A stretch of DNA of 64,000 nt from Amycolatopsis suaedae (GTDB lineage: Bacteria > Actinomycetota > Actinomycetes > Mycobacteriales > Pseudonocardiaceae): contig NZ_SFCC01000001.1 of the NCBI RefSeq assembly GCF_004214935.1, positions 124,001 through 188,000 on the forward strand, given 5' to 3'. The translations under genes were made by a program, and so were the position numbers. Below, piece by piece: positions 36,944-45,173 of the stretch (positions are counted from its first letter, which is position 1; each line of letters begins with the position of its first letter). Under the pieces are notes generated by a model. The model saw nothing but the letters and a program-made list of their open reading frames with translations, did no database searches and was not told the origin of the DNA.

Positions 36944-38141
36944 GGGATGTCCCGGGGTTCGAGGTACGGCTACGGTGGGAGCGCACGGCGAGCAGGCCGG
37001 CGACAGCGGGCAGGAACAACGTGAGGGCGAGCGACCCGGCGGCGTCCCAGAGCCGGGCGGCCGGCACGGTGTCGTCCACGAGGGTCGACAACGCGGTGGA
37101 GGCGAACGTCCACAACACCGGCAGCACGACCGTGGCGAGCGCGACCGCCATCGCCAGGTAGCCGAGGACCATCAGCGGCGCGTACCACCGCGCGACCGAC
37201 CGGTCGCGCGGATGCAGCAGGGACTCGTCGGTGGCCCTGCCCGGCCGGCCCACCGCGGTCCAGAACCGGTTGCGGAGCAGCACTTTCGCTGTCTCGTGGA
37301 GATCGGTGCAGCCGGTGACGGTGACGACGAGATAGTAGATGTCGGTGCGCAGGAAGACGAAGAACTGCCAGCCGAGGCCGAGCAGGGTGGAGAACGCCAG
37401 CGCGAGGCAGAGCCGGCCGGCCGTCGTCAGGGAGCCGTCCCCGGCACGCAGCAGGTAGGCGGCGACGGTGAGGGCCGCCGCCACGAGGACGTCGGCGAGC
37501 ATTCCGGCCAGCAACGGGAGGTACCGCTGCCGCCGCGGGCGGACGGCCAGCCCGTCCAGGGTCGTCTCGAACACCACGAAGTAGAACCGCTGGCTCACCC
37601 GGATGCGTGACCCGACGCCGATGCGCCGTCCCGCGAGGAGGTGGAACAGCTCGTGCAGCAGGGCCCTGGGCACCTGACCGTAGGTGAAGGTGAGCTGGAC
37701 GAGCAGGAGGTAGGACGAGAAGAACAGATGGTCGCGCTGCGGGACGAGCCGGGTGTCGGCGATACAGACCGCCACCGCGGCGACCAGGAGCAGGCCGTAA
37801 CAGCACCACGCCACCGGCGAGAACAGGGCACGTCCCAGGCGCTGCCACCGGACCCCGCGCACCGGCGTGTCGCCTGCGTCCCTGACGAACCCCAGTTCCC
37901 GCAGCGTGGCGGTGAACTCCGCGATGTCGACGGTCTCCCCGAACCGCCGCTGGTACCAGTCACGAGCGTCGGCGACCGTGCGGCCGTTCTCCAGTTCGGC
38001 CAGCAACGCCGCGCCGTCCGCGGGGAACACCGCGCAGGTGCCGGTGTCCGCACGGCCGACCACCACCTCGCCGCCGTCGGCCAGATAGGTCAGCGGATGC
38101 AGGGCCAGCGGTTCGGTTTCGCCGGGTTCGGACGTCCCCAC
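36933..38141 (-). CDS. PqqD-like domain fused to M50-type membrane metallopeptidase
   Basis: A 402-residue protein. Residues about 14-90 resemble a PqqD-like peptide-recognition domain (RRE): AVFPADGAALLAELENGRTV, then AEFTATLRELGFV. The rest has about eight membrane helices with the zinc motif HELFH at 163-167. FLRTDIYYLVVTVTG with LHETAKVLLRNRF resembles the 'putative peptide zinc metalloprotease' family. It should cut or export a peptide at the membrane. The GTG at 38141 has AGGAGG 8 bases upstream. A 20-residue peptide gene lies 75 bp upstream. Confidence 0.8.
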   Translation of the reverse strand: MGTSEPGETEPLALHPLTYLADGGEVVVGRADTGTCAVFPADGAALLAELENGRTVADARDWYQRRFGETVDIAEFTATLRELGFVRDAGDTPVRGVRWQRLGRALFSPVAWCCYGLLLVAAVAVCIADTRLVPQRDHLFFSSYLLLVQLTFTYGQVPRALLHELFHLLAGRRIGVGSRIRVSQRFYFVVFETTLDGLAVRPRRQRYLPLLAGMLADVLVAAALTVAAYLLRAGDGSLTTAGRLCLALAFSTLLGLGWQFFVFLRTDIYYLVVTVTGCTDLHETAKVLLRNRFWTAVGRPGRATDESLLHPRDRSVARWYAPLMVLGYLAMAVALATVVLPVLWTFASTALSTLVDDTVPAARLWDAAGSLALTLFLPAVAGLLAVRSHRSRTSNPGTSHDR

Positions 38142-38170
38142 AGCTCATTCCTCCTCTGCGCCGGCCAGGT

Positions 38171-38198
38171 GGTGCCGGCAGGGGGGCCTGCCGGCACC
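38171..38198 (-). terminator. Read-through hairpin between peptide gene and M50 gene
   Basis: Perfect 12-bp arms (GGTGCCGGCAGG / CCTGCCGGCACC) with a 4-base GGGG loop, 18 bp after the peptide stop and 30 bp before the M50 start. Such a hairpin after a precursor gene commonly lets the short peptide message be more abundant than the downstream enzyme message. Confidence 0.7.
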
Positions 38199-38216
38199 GG
38201 TCGGGGCGTGCTCGGG

Positions 38217-38279
38217 TCACTGCCAGTACTGGCTCGTCGGGCGGATGGGCTCCGCCTTGCGAACGACGATCTTCTTCAT
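38217..38279 (-). CDS. 20-residue candidate precursor or signal peptide
   Basis: A 21-codon gene encoding MKKIVVRKAEPIRPTSQYWQ. It has an excellent ribosome site (GGAGGTGAC directly before the ATG), separation from the next gene by a strong hairpin, and a PqqD/M50 gene as its neighbour. The basic N-terminal half looks leader-like; the C-terminal TSQYWQ has residues (Thr, Ser, Tyr, Trp) that RiPP enzymes modify. No known RiPP class is matched with confidence. A simple unmodified signal peptide cut by the M50 peptidase is the main alternative. Confidence 0.7.
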   Translation of the reverse strand: MKKIVVRKAEPIRPTSQYWQ

Positions 38280-38321
38280 GTCACCTCCCGTGCCGGTTCG
38301 TTCCTGACGGCCGGACGTGAA

Positions 38322-38344
38322 CACTAAGATGTTGATCTTCAGTG
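38322..38344. promoter_or_regulatory. Dyad upstream of the peptide gene
   Basis: CACT-AAGAT-GTTG-ATCTT-C-AGTG forms a 9-bp stem with one bulged base, 43 bp upstream of the peptide ATG and 116 bp upstream of the divergent SMC-complex operon. It is AT-rich compared with the surroundings and sits where an operator for the peptide gene would be expected. Confidence 0.4.
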
Positions 38345-38459
38345 TGGCTGGAGATTTTCGTCAGCCCGCTGGAGTCGGTGAGTGCCGAACACCCCCGGCG
38401 GGTGGTGCCCCCGCCCTGCCCGCGCGCCGACCGGGTGACGGCGGCTAACCTGGCTCGCT

Positions 38460-39938
38460 GTGCGTGCAGACGAGCTGATCGGCGGGGGACTCGCCGACGA
38501 GGGGCTGACCCGTCGGCTGAAGGCGCTCGCCTGCACGGCTCCGCTGCACGACCTCGACGCCCGCAAGGCGAAGCTGGACTGGGCCGACGCCACCGTCTAT
38601 CAGATGGCCGAGGTCGCCCTGCACACCATCGACCAGGTCACCATCGCGATGGACTTCGACACCGGCGCCGACCACGGCGAGGTCATCCGCCGGGTCACGC
38701 CGTTCGTCGCCGCGCAGGCACCCGGCCGCGGCCCGGACGAGCACACCCAGGTCGCCCGCTGGGTGCTGGACAACCTGATCAACGTCGGCACCACCGACCG
38801 CGGCTTCCGCCGGGTCTACGGCAGTGTCGGCGCCGGCGGCGCCTACCAGCGCCGGGCGTTCGACTTCAAACTGCTGGTCGAGCTGGCCGCGCCGGACGGC
38901 GAGGTGTACCTGCGGGCCACCGACGAGGCCATCAACGTCCTGGTCGGGGCACTGGACACCGACGTCGAATCGGCCCAGATCGCGGCCGAGGTCAAGCTGG
39001 AGAACCTGATCAACCGCGGCCGCCTCGCCGACGCGAAGCTCGCCGCCGAGCAGGCCCGCTACCGCACCGTCCAGTACGGCGAGACGCTGCGGGCCAAGCT
39101 GGACGCCACCCGCCGCGACGTCCGGGCCGTCGACTGGGAGCGGGAGATCCCCGAGCTGCTCGACTCGGCGCTGTCGCACATCGAGTCCCGCTTCCGCTCC
39201 GAGACGGCGATCCTGCGCAACATCACCACCGCCCGCGACGAGGCCGAGGACGCCGACCGCAAGCGCCGCGCGGCCGAGTTGGTCGACATCGTCGGCGACT
39301 GCATCCGCAGGCACACCCAGCTGCAGGCCCGGCTGCAGGCGGCGGGCGCGGTGTTCCGCGCCGAGCAGGACCGCCAGCAGTTCTCCGGGCCACCGCAGCG
39401 TTCGGCCATCGACCTGTTCGGCCAGCTGCTCAACCCGACGCTGGGGCTTCCGCTCGCCGACGCGCTCGGCCCGGCGACGGCGTTCTTCCAGGCGGGCATC
39501 GGCGTGTCCGCGCCCACCGTGCCGTCGCTGCCCGCGCTGGTGTCGCTGCTGCTGCGGCCCGCGCCGGAACGCGACCAGCTGGTCGGCGAGGTCCCCGAAC
39601 CGGAGCTGCTGCCCGCGGAGGAGACCGACCGCTACAGCGACGAGCAGTGGCGGCTGGCCGACGAGCTGCTGGACCTGCCCGAGGTGCCCCGGCGGCTGTC
39701 CGGCCTGATCGCCGAGGCTCGTCGCCTCGACCCGGTGCTGCCCCGGCTGGTCGCGCTGCGCGCCGTGCACGCCTACGGCTCCGAGGTCGGCGCCGCGCTG
39801 CGGCAGGGCGACCGGCAGCTGCTGGTCGCCGTCGACGACGGCACCGAGTTCACCGACGGCGAGTTCGGCGGGGCCGACCTGCTGCTCGCCACGGCCGCGC
39901 TGGACCGGCCGGACGACACAGGGGAGGGAGCGGCGTGA
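38460..39938 (+). CDS. SMC-complex kleisin-like subunit (MukF/JetA-like)
   Basis: A 492-residue mostly helical protein, first gene of a three-gene SMC operon. Residues about 40-165 look like a winged-helix region (ALHTIDQVTIAMDFD, AQVARWVLDNLINVG approximates), and a long helical bundle follows (ATDEAINVLVGALDTDVESA, LAAEQARYRTVQYGETLRAK). By size, order and architecture I call it the MukF/MksF/JetA-like kleisin; the sequence similarity itself is too weak for me to confirm. GTG at 38460 follows TAACCT (38446-38451) by 8 bases. It overlaps the next gene by 4 bp. Confidence 0.6.
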   Translation: MRADELIGGGLADEGLTRRLKALACTAPLHDLDARKAKLDWADATVYQMAEVALHTIDQVTIAMDFDTGADHGEVIRRVTPFVAAQAPGRGPDEHTQVARWVLDNLINVGTTDRGFRRVYGSVGAGGAYQRRAFDFKLLVELAAPDGEVYLRATDEAINVLVGALDTDVESAQIAAEVKLENLINRGRLADAKLAAEQARYRTVQYGETLRAKLDATRRDVRAVDWEREIPELLDSALSHIESRFRSETAILRNITTARDEAEDADRKRRAAELVDIVGDCIRRHTQLQARLQAAGAVFRAEQDRQQFSGPPQRSAIDLFGQLLNPTLGLPLADALGPATAFFQAGIGVSAPTVPSLPALVSLLLRPAPERDQLVGEVPEPELLPAEETDRYSDEQWRLADELLDLPEVPRRLSGLIAEARRLDPVLPRLVALRAVHAYGSEVGAALRQGDRQLLVAVDDGTEFTDGEFGGADLLLATAALDRPDDTGEGAA

Positions 39939-40732
39939 GCGCCACCAACGCCGACGCCGAGGCCGCGGCCCGGCTGATCTCGTTCGGCCTGCGGCCCAAG
40001 CAGATCCCGGCACGCGACGTCGTCTACGGCGACCTGGTCCGCCGCTACGGCGAGGACAGCGCGTTCAAACAGCTCACCAACGCCGTCGCCGCCGGGCTCG
40101 GGCTGATGGTGCTGGAGGTGAGCAGCCAGTCCGGCGCCGTGCTGGCCGCCACCGACGAGTCCGTGTTCGAGATCAAGATGGACTCCTACGCCCGGCAGAG
40201 CAAGATCCGCGAACGCCGCGACACCGAGAAGGTGCTGCACGGGCTGGTGCACCTGGCCGTCGCCGCGCTCGGCTTCCCCCGCCCGGACGACCTGGCCAAC
40301 GACACCTACGTCGGCCGGGTCAACGTCGAGCAGGTCGACGCGATGGTCCGCGAGGCGTGCCGCATCCTCGACGAACGGGCCGCCGAGGCCGAGGCCAACA
40401 ACGACCCGCTCGCCGACGCGCCGGAGCTGGAACAGGCCTGGCGTGCCTACGCCCGCCGCCCGTCCGCGGCGGCGACCAAGGACGGCAGGCTCTCCTCGGA
40501 CACCACCAGGGGAATGGTCGCCAGGGCACTGCGTTTCCTCGCCGAGCAAGGATTCCTGGTGCACATGAGTGCCGAGCAGGGCGGCACCTACCGGACCACG
40601 CACCGCTACCAGGTGCAGGTGCGGGAACTGGCCGCGGACGCGGCGTTCGAGGAACTGCTGGCGCTGAACGTGGTGTCGGTGGCCGACGGCGCGGGCACGT
40701 TGCGCGCCGCCGCGCCGGATACGTTGCACTAG
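39935..40732 (+). CDS. SMC-complex winged-helix subunit (MukE/JetB-like)
   Basis: A 265-residue protein. The C-terminal half has a winged-helix pattern (DTTRGMVARALRFLAEQGFL, then TYRTTHRYQVQVRELAADAA), and the middle (EKVLHGLVHLAVAALGFPRP) resembles the helical part of MukE/MksE/JetB proteins. It presumably bridges kleisin and ATPase heads. The GTG at 39935 overlaps the upstream stop (GTGA) and the gene ends 9 bp before the large SMC gene. The call rests mainly on gene order and size. Confidence 0.6.
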   Translation: MSATNADAEAAARLISFGLRPKQIPARDVVYGDLVRRYGEDSAFKQLTNAVAAGLGLMVLEVSSQSGAVLAATDESVFEIKMDSYARQSKIRERRDTEKVLHGLVHLAVAALGFPRPDDLANDTYVGRVNVEQVDAMVREACRILDERAAEAEANNDPLADAPELEQAWRAYARRPSAAATKDGRLSSDTTRGMVARALRFLAEQGFLVHMSAEQGGTYRTTHRYQVQVRELAADAAFEELLALNVVSVADGAGTLRAAAPDTLH

Positions 40733-40741
40733 AGGGGACCC

Positions 40742-43700
40742 ATGTACGAACTGTCGCGGGTGCGGCTGCACTCGGTCGGCCCGGCCGGCGCGCGCTACCA
40801 GGACGTCCTGCTCGACTTCAGCGGCGTCGGCCCGGTCATCACCGCGCCCCAGCAGGACGCGTTGTTCGCCGCCGGGGTGCACGCCGCCGGGCAGGGACCG
40901 CCGCGGCGGCCGTCTCCCGCCAGCGTGCTGTTCCTGGAAAACGGCGGCGGCAAGTCGGTGCTGATCAAGCTGATCTTCTCGGTGATGCTGCCCGGCCGCC
41001 GCCAGGTCGTCGGCACCACCAGCACCCGCGTGCTGGAGAAGTTCGTCGGCGCCAAGGACGTCGCGCACGTCGTGCTGGAGTGGCAGCACACCGGCACCGG
41101 CGAGCGGGTCATCACCGGCAAGGTCTCCGAGTGGCGCGGGCATGTCGTGTCCTCCGACCCGGCCAACCTCATCGACTCCTGGTACTGCTTCCGGCCCACG
41201 GCCGCGCTGGACCTGGAATCGCTGCCGCTGACCGTGGACGGCAGGCTGCTCACGATGTCGGGCTACCACGACAAGCTCGCCCAGGCGCACCTCGCCGAGC
41301 CGGAGCTGGAGCTGTCCTGGACCCGCAAGCACAGCGAGTGGACCGCCCGGCTGGACATGCTCGGCCTGGACACCGAGCTGTTCCGCTACCAGCGCGCCAT
41401 GAACGCCGGCGAGGGCGAGGCCGCCGACGCGTTCGCGTTCAACACCGACGAGGCGTTCGTCGAGTTCCTGCTGCGGGCCGTGGTGTCCGAGGACGACCCC
41501 AGGGATCTCGCCGAGGTGTTGGCCACCTACGCGGACAACCTCGCCCAGCGCGGGGACCTGCTGGCGGAGAAGGACTTCGTCGCAGGCGCGCTGGACCTGC
41601 TCGGCCCGCTGGCCGACGAGGAGTCGATGGCCGCGGCCTCACGCAAGCTGGCCGAGGCCGCGAAGACCGACCTGCGCGCGTTCTCCGGCGAGGTCGCCGC
41701 CCGCGACAGGCTGGAGTCCGACCGCCTCGGCGGGCTGGAGGCCCACGTCGAGGAACTGGACCAGGCCGTGCGGCTGGCCGAGGGCGACCACCGCCGCCGC
41801 ACCGCCGCGGTGACGGAGCTGCGCCGGATCGCCGCCGGCATGCGGCTGGAGGAGGCCGAGGCGGCGAAGCAGCGCGTCGACGCCGAGCTGGTGCGGGCCA
41901 AGGCCGAGGCGGAGGCCTGGCGGGAGACCGGCACCGTGCTGGCCCACCTCGGTGCCGCCCGGCGGGCGGCCGACCTGCGGGAGCTGGTCGGCGGCAGGGA
42001 ACAGAAGGCGCGCCCGGCGCTGGAGGCCAAGCAGGCGGCCGCGACCGCGCTGGCCCGCGGGCTGCTGGAGCTTGCCGTGCGGGCGCAGGGCCAGGCTGAA
42101 CGCGCCGAGCAGGCGTCGGCCGCCTGCCGCGCCGAGGCCGACCGGGCCCAGGCCGACCGGGACGAGGCGGCCACGCTCGCCGCGACCCGCCGCGCCGAGG
42201 CCGACGGCCTGAAGGCCAGGGTCGCCGAGGTGCGGGCCGAGATCTCCGAGGCGGTGGCCGCCGGACTGTTGCCGTCCGGTGCCGACGTCGGCGAGGCGGC
42301 CCGCACGGCCCGCGGGCAGGTCGAGGCCGCGGCCGAGGAACTGGCCGGCCGGGAGGCCGAGCTGGAACGGGTGGCCGAGCAGCACGCCGCCGCCCAGGCC
42401 TCCGTCAACGACGCGCACCGCGCCGCGGGGTCGGCCCGTGACCGCCACGAACGGCTCGCCGAGGACCTCGACCGCGCCCACCGCCGCACCGACAGCCTCG
42501 CCGCCGAACCGCGGCTGGTCGAGCTGCTGGGCAGTGGCGACGTCGCGCTGGAGACCGACGCGCCGGTGCTGACCGAGCGGCTCGCGCAGGCGCGGTCGGT
42601 CGCCGAGCGCGAGCAGACCTCGCTGCGGATGGAGGAGTCGGCCGACGAGCGCGCGCTGGCCGCGCTCGGTTCCGGGGGCCTGCTGCCGCCGCCGGAGGAG
42701 GTCCAGGCGGCACTGGACGTGCTGGAGGACGCCGGGATCACGGCGTGGTCCGGCTGGCGGTATCTGTCCACAGTGGACGCCAAGACGCGCGCGGGTGCGC
42801 TGGAGCGGGTACCGCACCTGGTCGCGGGCGTGCTGCTGAATGAGGACAGCCAGGTCACCAGGGCACGGGAGGTGCTGACCGAGCGGCGCCTGCTGCCCGG
42901 CGCGGCCATCGCCGTCGGCACCACGGCGGCCGTGCACGGCGACTCGGCCGCCCCCGGGGTCGAGTTCGTCGTCCCGCCCAACCCGGCCATGTACGACGAG
43001 GACGCCGCCGAGACCGAACGCGAGGAGATCCGCACCCGGCACGCCACCCGGCAGAAGCGGCTGGGCGAGCTGTCCGACGCCGTCGCCGCCGACACCGCGC
43101 TGTCCTGGAAGGTCGCCGCCTGGCGGGAGGACTACCCGCCGGGCAGCATCGCCGTGCTCGCCGAGCAGACCCAGCAGGCCCGCGCCGAGCGGGACCGCAC
43201 CGAGGCCGCGCTCGCCGACGCCACGGCCGAACTGGAGCGGCTTGCCACGGCCCGGCGCACGCTGGGGGAGCGGATCCCCGCGCTGCGGACGGCGTTGCGC
43301 GAGGCCGAGGAGACCTCGCGCAGGCTCGACCAGCTCGCCGCCCGCGCCGCCCGGGTGGCCCAGTGGACCGAGGAGGCGGAGCGGGCCGCCGACGCGGTGG
43401 AGCGGGCCGAGGCACAGGCGGCGGAGGCCGCCGCCACCGCCGCGCGGCAGCGCGACCGGGCAGCCGAGGAGCAGCGCACCGCCGACGGGCACGCCCGCAC
43501 GGTCAGTACCGCCCGCGCCGAACTGGCCGAGCTGCCCGGCGCGGCCGACGTCACCGAGGACATGCCCGCGCCGGACGAGCCGGTCGACGCGCTGCGCCGG
43601 GCCTACACCTCGGCCGCCGAGGCGTACGCGAAGGTGGAGGTCGGCAGCGATCTGCGGGCCGAGCTGGAACAGGCCGAGCTGGCCGAGTCGGCCGCGAGCA

Positions 43701-45163
43701 CCGCCGTGGCAGCGCTGCCGGACGCCGTGCGGGCCCGGGCCACCGAGCTGCTGGACACCCCGGACGGCTCGGACGCCTCGGCCCGCGCCGCCGCGCAGGC
43801 CCGCGCGGGCCGGGTGCTCGCCGCCGTCGAGGAGGAACGCGCCGAGGTCATCGCGCTGGTGGCCACCCGCAAGGCCGAACGTGACCAGCTGCCGCCCGCG
43901 CCGGGTGCCGTCGACGTCACCGAGCGGCCCCGCGACCTCGACCACGCGCACGAGCTGATCGACGCCGCGGGCGCCGAGGCGTCGGCGGCCGCGCGGTCGT
44001 GGGAGGAGCTGAAGGAACGGCACGCCGAGGCCAAGCGGGCGCTGGAACAGGCGAGCCGGTCGGCGTCCGGGTTCGGCATGCTGGCCGAGGCCATGCCCGA
44101 GGGCGACGCGACGGCGGGCGCCTTCGACGGAGGGCTGGACCAGGCCAGGGCCCGGTACAACGCCCTGACCACCGCGCTGGAGACCGCGCAGCAGGCCGTC
44201 GACACCGCCGAGAAGCGGGTGCGCTCGGCCGCCGACGCGCTGGCCCAGTACGCCACCGAGAAGCGGTTCGAGAAGCTGGACACCCCGGTGCGCCAGCAGG
44301 TCGTGTCGGTGCGCCGGGACAGCCTGCCCGGCCACGCCGCCGAGTGGGCCGCCGCGCTGCGGCCCAGGCTGCGCTCGCTCACCGACGACCTCGACCAGAT
44401 CGACCGGCACCGGTCCGGGATCATCACCCGGCTGCAGAGCATGGTCGACGGCGCGCTGCGCACGCTGCGCTCGGCGCAGCGGGTGTCCCGGCTGCCCGAC
44501 GGGCTGGGGGACTGGTCGGGGCAGGAGTTCCTGCGGATCCGGTTCACCGAGCTGGAGGACGCGGCGCTGGCCGAGCGGCTGGGCGAGGTCGTCGACGAGG
44601 CGGCGGGCGGGCGGACCGCCGACGGCAGGGAGGTCAAGCGGGACGGCATGTCGCTGCTGCTGCGGTCGGTGCTGGCGGCGGTGCCGAAGGGCTTCCGGGT
44701 CGACATGCTCAAACCGGATTCGGTGCTGCGCACCGAGCGGCAGCGGGTGTCGGAGATCCGCGACGTGTTCTCCGGCGGCCAGCAGCTGACCGCGGCGATC
44801 ATCCTGTACTGCACGCTGGCCGCCCTGCGGGCCAACAACCGCGGCCGGGTACGCACGCCGCACTCCGGCGTGCTGTTCCTGGACAACCCGATCGGCCGCG
44901 CGTCGGCGGGTTACCTGCTGGAGCTGCAGCGCGCGGTGGCCACCGCACTGGGCGTGCAGCTGGTGTACACGACGGGCCTGTTCGACGCGGGCGCGCTGTC
45001 GGAGTTCCCGCTCATCGTCCGGCTGCGCAACGACGCCGACCTGCGGGCGGGGCGCAAGTACCTGTCCGTCGACGCCACCATCCGCGCCGGGCTGGACGAG
45101 CTGGGCGACCCGGACGGCACGGCCCGCGTCTCGGCCACCCGCGTCTTCGCCCGCGAGTCGTAG
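40742..45163 (+). CDS. Large SMC/MukB-like coiled-coil ATPase (JetC/MksB-like)
   Basis: A 1473-residue SMC-type protein. The N-terminal head has Walker A at about 66-72 (ENGGGKS). Long coiled coils span about 260-1250, rich in Ala/Glu/Arg, with a break near 600-760 that may be the hinge. The C-terminal head has the signature SGGQ at 1344-1347 and a Walker B strand GVLFLDNPIGRAS in which D1381 is followed by Asn, not the usual catalytic Glu. Two small partner genes precede it as in MukBEF, MksBEF and Wadjet. No JetD-type nuclease gene is found. Confidence 0.8.
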   Translation: MYELSRVRLHSVGPAGARYQDVLLDFSGVGPVITAPQQDALFAAGVHAAGQGPPRRPSPASVLFLENGGGKSVLIKLIFSVMLPGRRQVVGTTSTRVLEKFVGAKDVAHVVLEWQHTGTGERVITGKVSEWRGHVVSSDPANLIDSWYCFRPTAALDLESLPLTVDGRLLTMSGYHDKLAQAHLAEPELELSWTRKHSEWTARLDMLGLDTELFRYQRAMNAGEGEAADAFAFNTDEAFVEFLLRAVVSEDDPRDLAEVLATYADNLAQRGDLLAEKDFVAGALDLLGPLADEESMAAASRKLAEAAKTDLRAFSGEVAARDRLESDRLGGLEAHVEELDQAVRLAEGDHRRRTAAVTELRRIAAGMRLEEAEAAKQRVDAELVRAKAEAEAWRETGTVLAHLGAARRAADLRELVGGREQKARPALEAKQAAATALARGLLELAVRAQGQAERAEQASAACRAEADRAQADRDEAATLAATRRAEADGLKARVAEVRAEISEAVAAGLLPSGADVGEAARTARGQVEAAAEELAGREAELERVAEQHAAAQASVNDAHRAAGSARDRHERLAEDLDRAHRRTDSLAAEPRLVELLGSGDVALETDAPVLTERLAQARSVAEREQTSLRMEESADERALAALGSGGLLPPPEEVQAALDVLEDAGITAWSGWRYLSTVDAKTRAGALERVPHLVAGVLLNEDSQVTRAREVLTERRLLPGAAIAVGTTAAVHGDSAAPGVEFVVPPNPAMYDEDAAETEREEIRTRHATRQKRLGELSDAVAADTALSWKVAAWREDYPPGSIAVLAEQTQQARAERDRTEAALADATAELERLATARRTLGERIPALRTALREAEETSRRLDQLAARAARVAQWTEEAERAADAVERAEAQAAEAAATAARQRDRAAEEQRTADGHARTVSTARAELAELPGAADVTEDMPAPDEPVDALRRAYTSAAEAYAKVEVGSDLRAELEQAELAESAASTAVAALPDAVRARATELLDTPDGSDASARAAAQARAGRVLAAVEEERAEVIALVATRKAERDQLPPAPGAVDVTERPRDLDHAHELIDAAGAEASAAARSWEELKERHAEAKRALEQASRSASGFGMLAEAMPEGDATAGAFDGGLDQARARYNALTTALETAQQAVDTAEKRVRSAADALAQYATEKRFEKLDTPVRQQVVSVRRDSLPGHAAEWAAALRPRLRSLTDDLDQIDRHRSGIITRLQSMVDGALRTLRSAQRVSRLPDGLGDWSGQEFLRIRFTELEDAALAERLGEVVDEAAGGRTADGREVKRDGMSLLLRSVLAAVPKGFRVDMLKPDSVLRTERQRVSEIRDVFSGGQQLTAAIILYCTLAALRANNRGRVRTPHSGVLFLDNPIGRASAGYLLELQRAVATALGVQLVYTTGLFDAGALSEFPLIVRLRNDADLRAGRKYLSVDATIRAGLDELGDPDGTARVSATRVFARES

Positions 45164-45173
45164 CAACCGGGCC

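Noticed and set aside
38342..39934. Extended reading frame in front of the MukE-like gene that would give a 796-residue protein
   Set aside because: The extra N-terminal part is Arg/Pro/Gly-rich and overlaps the kleisin-like gene in another frame; the GTG at 39935 gives the real start.
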